Positions 23,269 through 32,610 of a DNA stretch of 64,000 nucleotides are shown here, piece after piece (the first letter of the stretch is position 1; each line of letters starts with the position of its first letter). A model generated the notes under the pieces. The model was not told the DNA's origin, made no database searches, and saw nothing but the letters and a program-made list of their open reading frames with translations. The DNA lies in NCBI RefSeq assembly GCF_901000735.1, contig NC_081543.1:16333574-16397573 (forward strand), read 5' to 3'. Both the position numbers and the translations under genes were made by a program. This stretch comes from Corylus avellana. Taxonomy: Eukaryota > Streptophyta > Magnoliopsida > Fagales > Betulaceae.

Positions 23269-24596
23269 TGATAAGTGCTAAAATATTCATATTTTTAACC
23301 CTTAACTTACATGTGTTAATTCCTTAAGTAAGTTAATTTGTGCTATTTTAGTTCCTTTATGTGTTTTCCACGCTTTTGTAGGCTTTTGGAAGAAAATGAA
23401 GTAAATCTGGAAGATTTAAGCTCAAAGAGAGAAATTGGGAAAAGTTGGAGCTCTTGACAGTGCGATTGATCTCAGGTTCCCTGCGATCGAGCGCATTACC
23501 AAAGAGGAGAAAGCATGAAGCGGCCATATGCGATCGAGCTCACATGGGTTGCGATCGATCGCACCCGTGCGCAGGTGACACATCAAGAGTGCGGCCAGAT
23601 TGCTAGTATTTTCATATTAGAGTTTTCCAACTCCCACTTGTAATAGGAGTAAAACCCTACAAATTTCTTAGGTTTACTAGTGTAACAAGGACTGCTAAAG
23701 CCTTATAAATAGAACTCTAAACCTTGAGAATAATCAAGCTGGGAAAGACACTTTTTCCAAGGAGAAGAATTGGAGCTCTTCAAGTTCAAGTTTCGGGTTT
23801 ATTTTTTTCCTTTATTTTCTTTTCTTTTATGAAGATGTTTAATATCAAACTTATGTGTAACTAATTTATTTAGTAGAGCTAGATTGAAGCCCTAGTTATG
23901 TTTAGTTAATATTCAATATTGGCACCTTTGTGATGATCATGTTGTGGTATTTAACTTGATTAATTCCTACTTTCATGAATTCCTCATATGTGTGTGTCTG
24001 ATCAACATATGCATGTGGTATGGACTAGTTAGTTAAATCAATTTGGATGACCGAGTCATGGGTTTAATAAAAGTAACAAAAGAAATCCACACCGGGTTCT
24101 TGGGTTAATCAACATGGGGAACCGGGAATATACACCCATGCACTAGGCCTTATGTGTTTGTCGATTTCCACAGAATATATGCTTTCTTAAAGAACAACTT
24201 TGTATACACCAATGCTAAAACCTTTAAGAAATAAAAGAGTTAGAGTATACACCCATGCCTAGCTCGTTGCTTAGGGAAATCTATAGCTTAAGGAGTATAC
24301 ACCCATACCCTTAGGTTGATAAACATTAGATATTCATAACATGATCAAAACATTGGCATATTGACATATTATCTAAATATAATTAGTGATGAATATCGAA
24401 GCCCTACCTTTTTATTATTATCAACTCAAATCCAATCTTTGTTTTATTTTACTTTTGGAATTTATTTTAGACAAAATTTAGCAATCCTTGTGGGAATGAC
24501 CCCGTACTTGCACCCTATACTACTGTGTTGACCTCGTGCACTTGCAGGTAAAACATACAATTATTTGCCTATTAATTTAGGTAGATATTTGTAACA
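23269..24596 (+). repeat. 3' LTR of the gag-only gypsy-like element
   Basis: 1328 bp from TGATAAGTGC to TTTGTAACA; TATA box at 23704-23711. Keeps the fuller palindrome cluster at 23450-23580 (for example TGCGATCGAGCGCA and GCGATCGATCGCAC). Confidence 0.93.
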
Positions 24597-25478
24597 AAAG
24601 AGGTTGCGGAGAGAGTTGTATGTTCCTTACACCTTGTCCTACATTTTTATTTATGTGATAACTTATTTCAGATTAACAGTTAGATAATTAACGATGATCG
24701 TGTGTAATGTAACGTATGGGCATGGATGGAGGAGCTGCTGGAAATTGACCCTGCGGAATTGGTAGATGGGCCCTAGAGGACGATTCGGAGGGCACCTGTA
24801 CGCCCAGGCACACGACAATAAGCTTGAATATGTGGGTCGTGCTCGAGGGGTTAGTAAGAATATACTACCTGTGCGAGGCAACATCCACTCCTATTATATA
24901 CCGTCCTAAGCATGGTCACAGAACTCTGGAGGCTCGATGGTCTTGCGTGCTAAACTTCAAAGAGCAATTCAAGCTGAGAGGGAGCACACAGGGAGCCGAT
25001 GGATGCATTGTTGGCCCAGCAGAGGGAGGAGAGTATTGCGGCGGTGACCGCGCAGGTTACTGAGCAGATGGCCTGCGTATGAGGCCCGGTTTAATGTGCT
25101 TGAGGGCTCGAGACAAGTGAGCTCCAAGCCGGAGGTGACTACTGTTTGGGATGCGCACGGCGCGGAGTCCCTAGCCCGTGTGATTGTGAGATCCTCAACG
25201 GATAGCTGATCAGGTAATACTATATTCTTATTGTTTCTCAAAATTCAATATATAATAATCGAATAGCGTATGTAGTTAACTCAAAATAATTTACTTTGTT
25301 ATTCTTAGTTGGTTTGGTTGTAGTTGGAGCTTTGCATATTTAATGTTACCATATTTGTTGAAGCTGCCTCATTGAATAAAAATACATGTGTTTATGCATA
25401 CGTAGTGTAGATTTATATGTTGAAGTTGTTTATGGGACATTCGATTTGTTAAACCTGAATATTAATTATATTGAGTAT

Positions 25479-26350
25479 TGAAAAACTCTAAACAGATAAA
25501 TATCACAGTTTATGCGGAATTAATAGATATTTATCAAAGCAAACAATCACCAAAATATAAATATACACGCACAAGGATTTTGATGACGAAGAGGAAACCT
25601 TTTAGAAATCGATCTAAAAGTAAAACCTCTCCGGGGCAGCCAAACCCAAGAAATCACTATCAAAAGATTATGTAGAGATTACAGACACTAGGAATACTTA
25701 CAACCATTTGCAGACTTTGGCTCTATAAGATCGACAAGTCTACAACTCGTCTCCTTGCTCACAATCTTCTTCAACATGATTCTCCTTTACCAGACACTTC
25801 CGATAGACTTCTCAATAAAGCTCAATGAAACTAACAATAATCCTCTAAGAGGAATAATCAGGCTCATAGAGATTTTCTCTCTAAGTACAGCCTCTCATGA
25901 AACCTATGGTAGAATTTCGTCCATCTCTCTCTCTATAAAGATGTATATATACCCCCGACAAAACCCTAGACCTAACACACTTAAAATCACGTTTTTGAGC
26001 CTAAAACTTATGGGGTGTCCGGACAGGTTAATAGCCTGTCCGGACAAGGCCTTGTAGAACAGAAATAGAGTTTCTGGAACTGCTGTCCGGATATGGCGAA
26101 GGCCTGTCCGGATAGGGCATGCAATTGGTGAAACTGCATTTTGGAAATGTTGTCCAACCTTGATCAACAACTCCGATCGATGGGCGTTTGTGGTCCGATT
26201 AAGCTGAAATTTTGCAGGGACGTTCATGACACATGAATTTACATTATGAACGGTGGAGAATGGATTCTGAGCAGTCTATATCAGTGTTTGAGCCTGTGAA
26301 CAATAGCATCTACATTTTGGAACAGAATTAAGCCAACACAAGAACTAACA
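25479..26350 (-). repeat. 3' LTR of the copia-like element
   Basis: On the plus strand it runs from TGAAAAACTCTAAACAG to ACAAGAACTAACA. Two CTGTCCGGA-type repeats lie at 26030-26120. Differs from the other LTR mainly by small indels. Confidence 0.93.
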
Positions 26351-27628
26351 AACTTCCCATTTGGCAATTCGGTGACAAAACCAAAATGCCTAGTCAATCC
26401 CATCATCTCCCCATATTTACTCCCCCTTTTTGTCACAGAATGACAAAAGGTCTGCATGTTTCCTGAAACATTTCACAAAATACATCAAGGCATATGTAGA
26501 ACAAGAATACATAAATAAAACTCATGATAAAAAAAATAATGTAGAATGCAAGATCATAAAGAAACATCAGCAAAACTCCCCCTCAATGTATGACTCAATT
26601 ATCAACAAGAAACTAAAAAACCAAAACATATTTCTCCCCCTCAAAAGTCAAATGAACACACATGATATACACATCAATGACTCAAGTATTGCACAATGAA
26701 TATCCCAAACATGCTCTAAATATGCAAAATATACATGAGACTAGAAATGGCAAGAAACTCATATTGCTTAACCTAAGCAAAGAAAAATGTTCCATTCAAC
26801 CCATGCTTGTGTGGTGTGTGTGTGTAAGCCATCCAAAGAGAAAAATTTTCAACTTACAAAATGAGGAGAAAGTTTCACCACCATGAGGTTTTGACAAGTA
26901 TATCAAATCAAAAGTCAAACCTTATCATACTAGGGCCTAGCCACTCTCATCCTATACATTTCTCTTTATAAAACATTTTGCACAAGTTTGACGTAGTGAA
27001 ATAAATTCAGTTTGGAATATGATCTTTTGATTTTATTTGTTTCACAATTTTGTTTCTTTTTCTCTTTGTGAAAGTGTCCTTAAACTTTTGGTTCTTATCA
27101 CAAAAGAGAAAGCATGAATTTTTTTTAAGTCCTAGGTTCAACAAGCATATGGTCAATTTGAAAAAATATGACTAGTAAAAAAAAAACCTCATATGGTTAC
27201 CTAACAGACCTCACAAATAAAGTTAAGCGAAACCTCAATTTAAGCTTAAATGTGCACACGAGATAAAGCATAGGCAAAACGTACCACATAAGCTCAGGCT
27301 TTAGGTAACCACAAATATAAGTCTATTGAACACAAATTTTCATCTCATGCATATTAAGAACATTCCAAGACACAAAGAATTAAATCCATGAAAGGAACAT
27401 AAGAAATTAATAGACTATCTAGGTGCATAAGACAAAAGAAAGAAAAGAAAGACAACCAAAGTAAAATATTTTCGTCTTTTTGAATTTTTTCACAAAAGAA
27501 ATGCAGACAAATGAAAGACAATTCAAAGCAATAAAACAAGAATACAATGCAAAAAGAAAAAGAACAACATGCTCTAGGATATGCAAAGATATGCAAGAAA
27601 ATTAATCATAGGCATGTGGGTGACTCAC
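26351..27628 (-). other. Non-coding 3' internal region of the copia-like element
   Basis: No gene. On the minus strand it holds purine tracts AAAAAGGGGGAG (about 26430) and, next to the LTR, ATGGGAAGTT, the likely polypurine tract. Confidence 0.65.
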
Positions 27629-29413
27629 CTAACATAAGGTGAGATCATCACCACTCCCCCTCAAGGGGTGAATGGTATCATCCTTCCTAGCCCACACTTG
27701 AGAAAGCTTAGGTCTAGACTTATGACTTTGTTCAAATTTATCTAGCCTAGATAGCACTTCTCTCATCATTGTGACCAAACTCTCACTTTCTTTCCTATAA
27801 TAGGAATTTTCATTTATATGCACATGAGGTTTCAAATTAAAATATTGAAGTCGAATGTGATCCACTTTTCCACAGTGATGACATGTAGGGACAACCCTTT
27901 GAGAAAGTAATTTCCTAGGAGGATGCACGACTCTAGGTTTAGGGTAAGATGCATGAGGCTCAATGTAGATTTTCTTACCTTTCTTACCTTGAGAAGTCGG
28001 AATAGCTGCTTGCTTTTCTTCACTTGAAGATTCTTCTACTTTCACTGGTTTAACCAAAACAGTCTTTGAAGTAGAAGCACGGTTAGAAGACAAAGAAGCA
28101 GTTTTATCAAATCCTAAACCAGATTTGTCACCAAAATGTTTCTGAACATGCAACATTTTATCTAGCTTTTCACTAGAGGAATTTCTCAAATGATTTCTAG
28201 ATTCATTCAGATCATTTTGAAGGGATTTAATCTTAGCAATTAACACATGATTTTTAGATTTAAGAGTATTGCAAACAACATGTGAATCACTCAAAGTTTT
28301 CAACAAATTATCCCTTTCAAGTTCAAGATTCTTAACATCCTTGACAATTAGTTAGTATTTCTAAGCATAGAAAATTTTTCCATCAAATTATTAAAGGAGT
28401 GTTGAAGTTCACTAACCCATTTTGATTCATTATCAGATGTAGATTGAACATCTGAATGATTAGAATCATCAGAATCATACGAGGCAATAAAAGCCATATA
28501 AGTAGGAGTTTCTTCCTCATCGGTGTCACTCAAGGTAATATTGAAAGCTTTTTGGTCTTTTGGCTTATTACTCTTGAGGTTAGCACAATCCTTACGAACA
28601 TGACCATAGCCAAAACACTCATAACATTTTGGACCATGTGGGTCTCTTTCATTTCTCTCTTGAGTACTTTCTTTTTGTTTTCTAAATCTCTTGGAAATTC
28701 TATGTTCATTCTTGTAAAGCTTTCTAGCTATCAAGGCAAGTTCCTATTCATCTGGTGAGTCATCATCAGATAACTCATCAGAATTTTTCCTATGAGTTCT
28801 AAGGGCAAGATCCTTATCTTATGAGGCAAAGAAAACTCATAAGTCTGAAGGGCACCAACTAACTCTTCTATCCTCATGGTATTAAGATCAGTGCAAGACT
28901 CAATAGCAGTTACCTTCATTCTGAATCTTTCAGAGAGTGATCTCATAACTTTTCTAACAAGCTTAGTATCAGAAACTTTCTTTCCTAGATTTATCGTGAA
29001 ATTTCTAATTTCACTAAGTTTACCAAAAATTCATTGAATGTCTCATTCTCTAACATTTTAATATCTTCAAACTGAGAAACTAACATTTGAAGTTTCGAAG
29101 CTTTAACAAGATTAGTTCCTTCATACGTAGTTTCTATGATCTCCCATGCATCCTTGGCACTATCACAATTTGAAATTATGGAGAACTCAGTTTGTGAAAT
29201 TGCCAAGCATAGAGCATTCATAGCTTTGTCATTCGCCAGACGAGTTTGTTTTTCAACATTAGACCATTTGGCTGTCGGCTTATCTAGAGCTTTAAATCCA
29301 GATTCAATGACATGCTAAACGTCTATAGATTTTAAGAAAAATCTCATACGGGACTTCTAATAGCCATAATTTGATTCATTAAAATTAGGCACAGTGTTAA
29401 AGGTTTGAGACAT
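27629..29413 (-). pseudogene. Copia gag (UBN2 / zinc-knuckle), broken
   Basis: Structural capsid protein of a copia element. Starts MSQTFNTVPNFNES at 29413. A UBN2-type gag core follows at 29221-28991 (SAKDAWEIIETTYEGT, KLQMLVSQFEDIKM). One CCHC knuckle is CYECFGYGHVRKDC (about 28625). A second, CHHCGKVDHIRLQY (about 27870), has Tyr in place of its final Cys. A long Ser/Lys-rich, partly coiled segment separates them, and the C-terminus is at 27629. In-frame stops near 29365, 29300, 28745 and 28345, with a frame change near 28990, interrupt it. No pol follows. Confidence 0.85.
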
Positions 29414-29466
29414 CTTAAACAAGAAACAAATATCACATTCAGGAATTTAATATTTCACGGAGTGAA

Positions 29467-29481
29467 CCTGCTTTGATACCA
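29467..29481 (-). promoter_or_regulatory. Primer binding site, initiator tRNA-Met
   Basis: On the minus strand TGGTATCAAAGCAGG follows the 5' LTR by two bases and matches the initiator tRNA-Met site (TGGTATCAGAGC) with one change. Confidence 0.85.
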
Positions 29482-29483
29482 AT

Positions 29484-30323
29484 TGAAAAATTCTAAACAG
29501 ATAAATATCACAGTTTATGTGGAATTAATAGATATTTATCAAAGCAAACAATCACCAAAATATAAATAATCACAAGACGAAGAGGAAACATTTTAGAAAC
29601 CGATCTAAAAGTAAAACCTCTCCGGGGCAGCCAAACCCAGGAAATCACTATCAAAAGATTATGTAGAGATTACAGACACTAGGAACACTTACAACCCTTT
29701 GCAAGACTTTGGCTCTATAAGATCGACAAGCCTACAACTCGTCTTCTTGCTCACAATCTTCTTCAATATGATTCTCCTTTACCGAACCCTTCTGATAGAC
29801 TTCTCAATAAAGCTCAATGAAACTAACAATAATCCTCTACGAGGAATAATCAGGCTCACATAGATTTTCTTTCTAAGTACAGCCTCTCATGAAACCTATG
29901 GTAGAATTTTATCCATCTCTCTTTCTATAAAGATGTATATATACCCCAGACAAATCCCTAGACCTAACACACTTAAATTCACGTTTTTTGGGCCTAAAAC
30001 TTACGGGTTGTCCAGACAGGGCCTTGTGGAGTAGAAACATTGTTTTTGGAACTGCTGTCCGAATATGGGGAAGGCATGTCTGGACAGGGCATGCAATGGG
30101 TAAAATTGCATTTTGGAAATGCTGTCAAGCCTTGATCAACAGCTCCGATCGATGGACGTTTGTGGTCCGATAGAGCTGAAATTTTGCAGGGACGTTCATG
30201 ACACACAAATCTACATTATGAACGGTGGAGATTGGATTCTGAGCATTTCTATATTAGTGGTTGAGCCTGTGAACAGTAGCATCTGCATTTTGGAACAGAA
30301 TTAAGCCAACACAAGAACTAACA
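29484..30323 (-). repeat. 5' LTR of the copia-like element
   Basis: 840 bp, TG...CA, closely similar to 25479-26350. It would hold the promoter for the minus-strand transcript. Confidence 0.93.
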
Positions 30324-30589
30324 AGTATGATGACTTTACTTGGATGTTGCTCATTGCTTAGGACTGATAAGATTCTATCATGTTATTTTGATGATTGATT
30401 GTTTGTTTTATCATTTGTAGTTAGTGCGGAAAATTCGGGAGATCATGACGATGTTCACTTGGATTTTGTTGGGGTGTTTGTTTGGGAGTTTTTTGTGTAT
30501 AACTCTTAACTTAACTTAAGTTTCTTGTATTCGTGTATAACATAAGTTTTGTATTTTATATGTTTTGTTGATGTATATATATTTATAAT

Positions 30590-30893
30590 TGGATTCCAAA
30601 TTGACATGTTAACGTGTCAATTTGACACGTCATCTAACTAATTGTAATGTGTCATTAACTGACACGTTAAAATTTTTTTGGTAACGTGTCAAAATTGACA
30701 CATTACAAAAATAGTAGTAACATGTCAAATTTGACACGTTACTAAAAGGTAATATGTCATTAATTGACACGTTACTAAATTCCTAATAGTTACGACCAAA
30801 TTTTTAACCCGCCAGACACGTTACTAACCGTTAGTAACGTGTCAACAGCCTTGACACGTCACTAATGACTGGTGACCAAAAAAAACTTTAGTG
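30590..30893. repeat. Right-end subterminal array of CACTA copy 2
   Basis: Repeated ACGTGTCA and TGACACGT words in both orientations, ending at ACTTTAGTG, a variant of the TTTGTAGTG CACTA end. The following TAA would be the 3-bp target site. Confidence 0.85.
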
Positions 30894-32105
30894 TAAGATG
30901 AACGTAATAGGCCTTATTAACCTAAATGTGGTCGTCCCTCCATTGCATTCCAAGACTTAAGGACTTGAGAGTTTAATTTTTTTTTTCTAAAATTTTTTTT
31001 TTAAAAATGATCTTATTATAGTTTGCAAGTTACTTTTTGGGGACATAAAAATAAAAAATAAAAAAAAAAGGTAAAAAAATTCATAGACAATAATAGACAA
31101 ACAAAACAAGCAAAACAGCAAAAGTTTATTAGCTTCCTAGTTTCATAGGGAAAAAAAAAAAAAGGAAGTAATTGTTAAACTATATAAAAAAATATAAAAA
31201 GAAAAGGCAAGGAAGAAAGATAGAGATTAAGGTGGTTCGGCCTATGGCCTACATTCACACGTCAAAGCCTTTTCTTGGCTACATCTTTCTTTCACTTGAT
31301 AGAAATTGTATAATAAAATGGTCTATTTATAGTTGAATGAGGCCAAGAATACAATAAGTATATAATCAATATGTAACGTATGAGAATTAGAAAAGTTACA
31401 TAAGCAATATGTAAACTATGAGAATTATGAGAGTTACATAATCAATATGTAACGTATGAGAATCATGACTCACGAGAGTTGCATAATAAATATGTAACAT
31501 ATGAGACTTAGGAGAATTACATAATAAATATGTAACATATGAGAATTAGGAGAGTAAATAATGCATTAATTTAATTCAAAACAACTATTTTACGTCTTCA
31601 AATGTCTAACTAGTAATATCAACCACTTTCTCAAAAAAAAAGAAAAAAAGAAAGTAATATCAACCACTTTATCCGAATTATTCTATCATTTTTCTCTTAA
31701 AAGAATATGTAAACTTAGAGGTAAAAAAAAAAGAAAAGAAAAAGTGACTGAAAAATAAATTATATTTGATAAACATGTCATAAATAATTTGTCATTTTTC
31801 TTTATTTTCATACTAGTTCATAAATTTAACTAACCTCCATTTTTTCATGAGGTAAAAAAAATTTAAAAATATGTATTTAATTTTTTTGAATAATTAAACA
31901 CTAATGAATATATTTTTTGAATAATTAACAACATGTTTTTATTAGTGTGTCAGAATCCAGTCTGTATTTATTTAGGTCCTACATACGCTACAAATATTTT
32001 ACCTATGCGGGTAAAAATAAAATATCACATTCATTAAGAATATTTTACTGTTCACATATTCCTATAGATATACAGAATATATAAGATTTCATTACAACCA
32101 ATCGT
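30894..32105. repeat. CACTA-2 flank, first copy of a tandem duplication
   Basis: Begins TAAGATGAACGTAATAGGC. Repeated from 32611, an offset of 1717 bp. Includes an LTR-like block (GGTGGTTCGGCCTATGGCC, 31232) and a minisatellite. No gene. Confidence 0.88.
31360..31560. repeat. Minisatellite, ~37-40 bp unit
   Basis: About five copies of a unit like ACATAATCAATATGTAACG followed by TATGAGAATTAGGAGAGTT. The array recurs, shorter, at 34230-34395 in the duplicated flank. Confidence 0.8.
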
Positions 32106-32610
32106 ATATTAGGTGTGGCGGCTCTTAAATTCGGGTATAACGGCACGATAAATTTTTTTTTTCCCTGCCATCATTGGTGACATGTCATCTCTGACACATC
32201 ATCATATGGTGACGTGTGACATAATTGACACGTCACATAATGGTGACGTGTGACATAATTGACACTTCACATAATGGTGACGTGTCACATTTGGCACGTT
32301 ACCAATATTAATAAAGTGTTTGGTGACGTGTCAAATCGAGACGTCATCTAACTAATTGTAACGTGTCATTAACTAACACATTACAAATTTTTTGGTAACA
32401 TGCCAACTATGACACGTGACCAAATAGTAACGTGCCAAAATTGACACATTACTACTATTTTTGTAACGTATCATTAACTAACACGTTACTAAACCCCCAA
32501 TAGTTACGACCAATTTTTTAACCCGCCAGACACGTTACTAACGTGTCAACAACCTTGACACATCACTAATGACCCGTGACAAAAAAAAAAAAAAAAAAAA
32601 AATTGTAGTG
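32106..32610. repeat. Second CACTA right end (duplicated)
   Basis: Same order of ACGTGTC/GACACGT motifs as 30590-30893, ending AATTGTAGTG at 32610 and followed by the same TAAGATGAACG flank. The left 120 bp, with TGGTGACGTGTGACATAATT repeats, is not seen in the first copy. Confidence 0.85.

Larger units (their letters stand above)
19022..24596 (+). mobile_element. Gag-only gypsy-like LTR retrotransposon (TR-GAG type)
   Basis: 5575 bp with LTRs of 1274 bp (19022-20295) and 1328 bp (23269-24596), a tRNA-Asp primer site, a gag-like pseudogene and a polypurine tract, but no protease, reverse transcriptase or integrase. Such elements depend on enzymes from a relative, here plausibly an Athila/Tat-like gypsy such as the one at 59003-63622, which shares the LTR start TGATAAG and the tRNA-Asp type of primer site. 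Flanks are AAAGG(T) and AAAGA, an imperfect target duplication. It interrupts an exon of the second CACTA gene. Confidence 0.9.
25479..30323 (-). mobile_element. Gag-only copia-like LTR retrotransposon
   Basis: 4845 bp flanked by an exact 5-bp duplication AGTAT (25474-25478, 30324-30328). LTRs of 872 bp (25479-26350) and 840 bp (29484-30323). The primer site, gag gene and purine tract all read on the minus strand. Between gag and the 3' LTR there is only about 1.3 kb of non-coding DNA where protease, integrase, reverse transcriptase and RNase H should be. It therefore depends on an autonomous copia relative. It sits in the last intron of the second CACTA gene. Confidence 0.94.
18074..30515 (+). 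pseudogene. Second CACTA transposase gene (Transposase_24-like), interrupted
   Basis: Family proteins bind element ends. Exons seen: 18074-18311 (LWDIPKGKRIVLEYN, then a KNGAFVRLSDDW block), 18437-18655, 18750-18842 (REIRALNKASHYTGSKSFA), 18933-19021, then after the gypsy-like insertion 24597 to about 25210 (KEVAERVV, YVGRARGVSKNILP, a coiled Glu/Gln-rich end) and a last piece 30421-30515 after the copia-like insertion. Intron borders are mostly normal GT/AG. Breaks: in-frame stops at about 18510, 18613, 18760 and 18990, and several near 24680-24920. The first retroelement sits in an exon and the second in the last intron. The assignment rests on the pattern of the RxxNKxxxxHTxGxKSFA block and the order of genes after TNP2. 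Confidence 0.72.
13606..30893 (+). mobile_element. CACTA transposon, copy 2, with nested retroelements
   Basis: Contains a CT-rich leader and TA microsatellite (13620-13995), a TNP2 pseudogene (15368-17337), a second transposase gene in pieces (18074-30515), two nested gag-only retrotransposons and a right end ACTTTAGTG at 30893 preceded by ACGTGTC subterminal repeats. The left terminus is not visible and must lie in or beyond the gap. Without the nested elements it would be about 6.9 kb. Confidence 0.85.

Noticed and set aside
19022..24596. Near-identical 1.3 kb blocks read as a segmental duplication
   Set aside because: TG...CA ends, primer site and polypurine tract in the right places show LTRs.
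31360..31560. Possible CRISPR-like array of regular repeats
   Set aside because: Units are contiguous and imperfect with no unique spacers, and the genome is plant; it is a minisatellite.
32106..32610. An independent second CACTA element
   Set aside because: It shares the external flank with the first end, so a tandem duplication explains it better; no matching left terminus was found.
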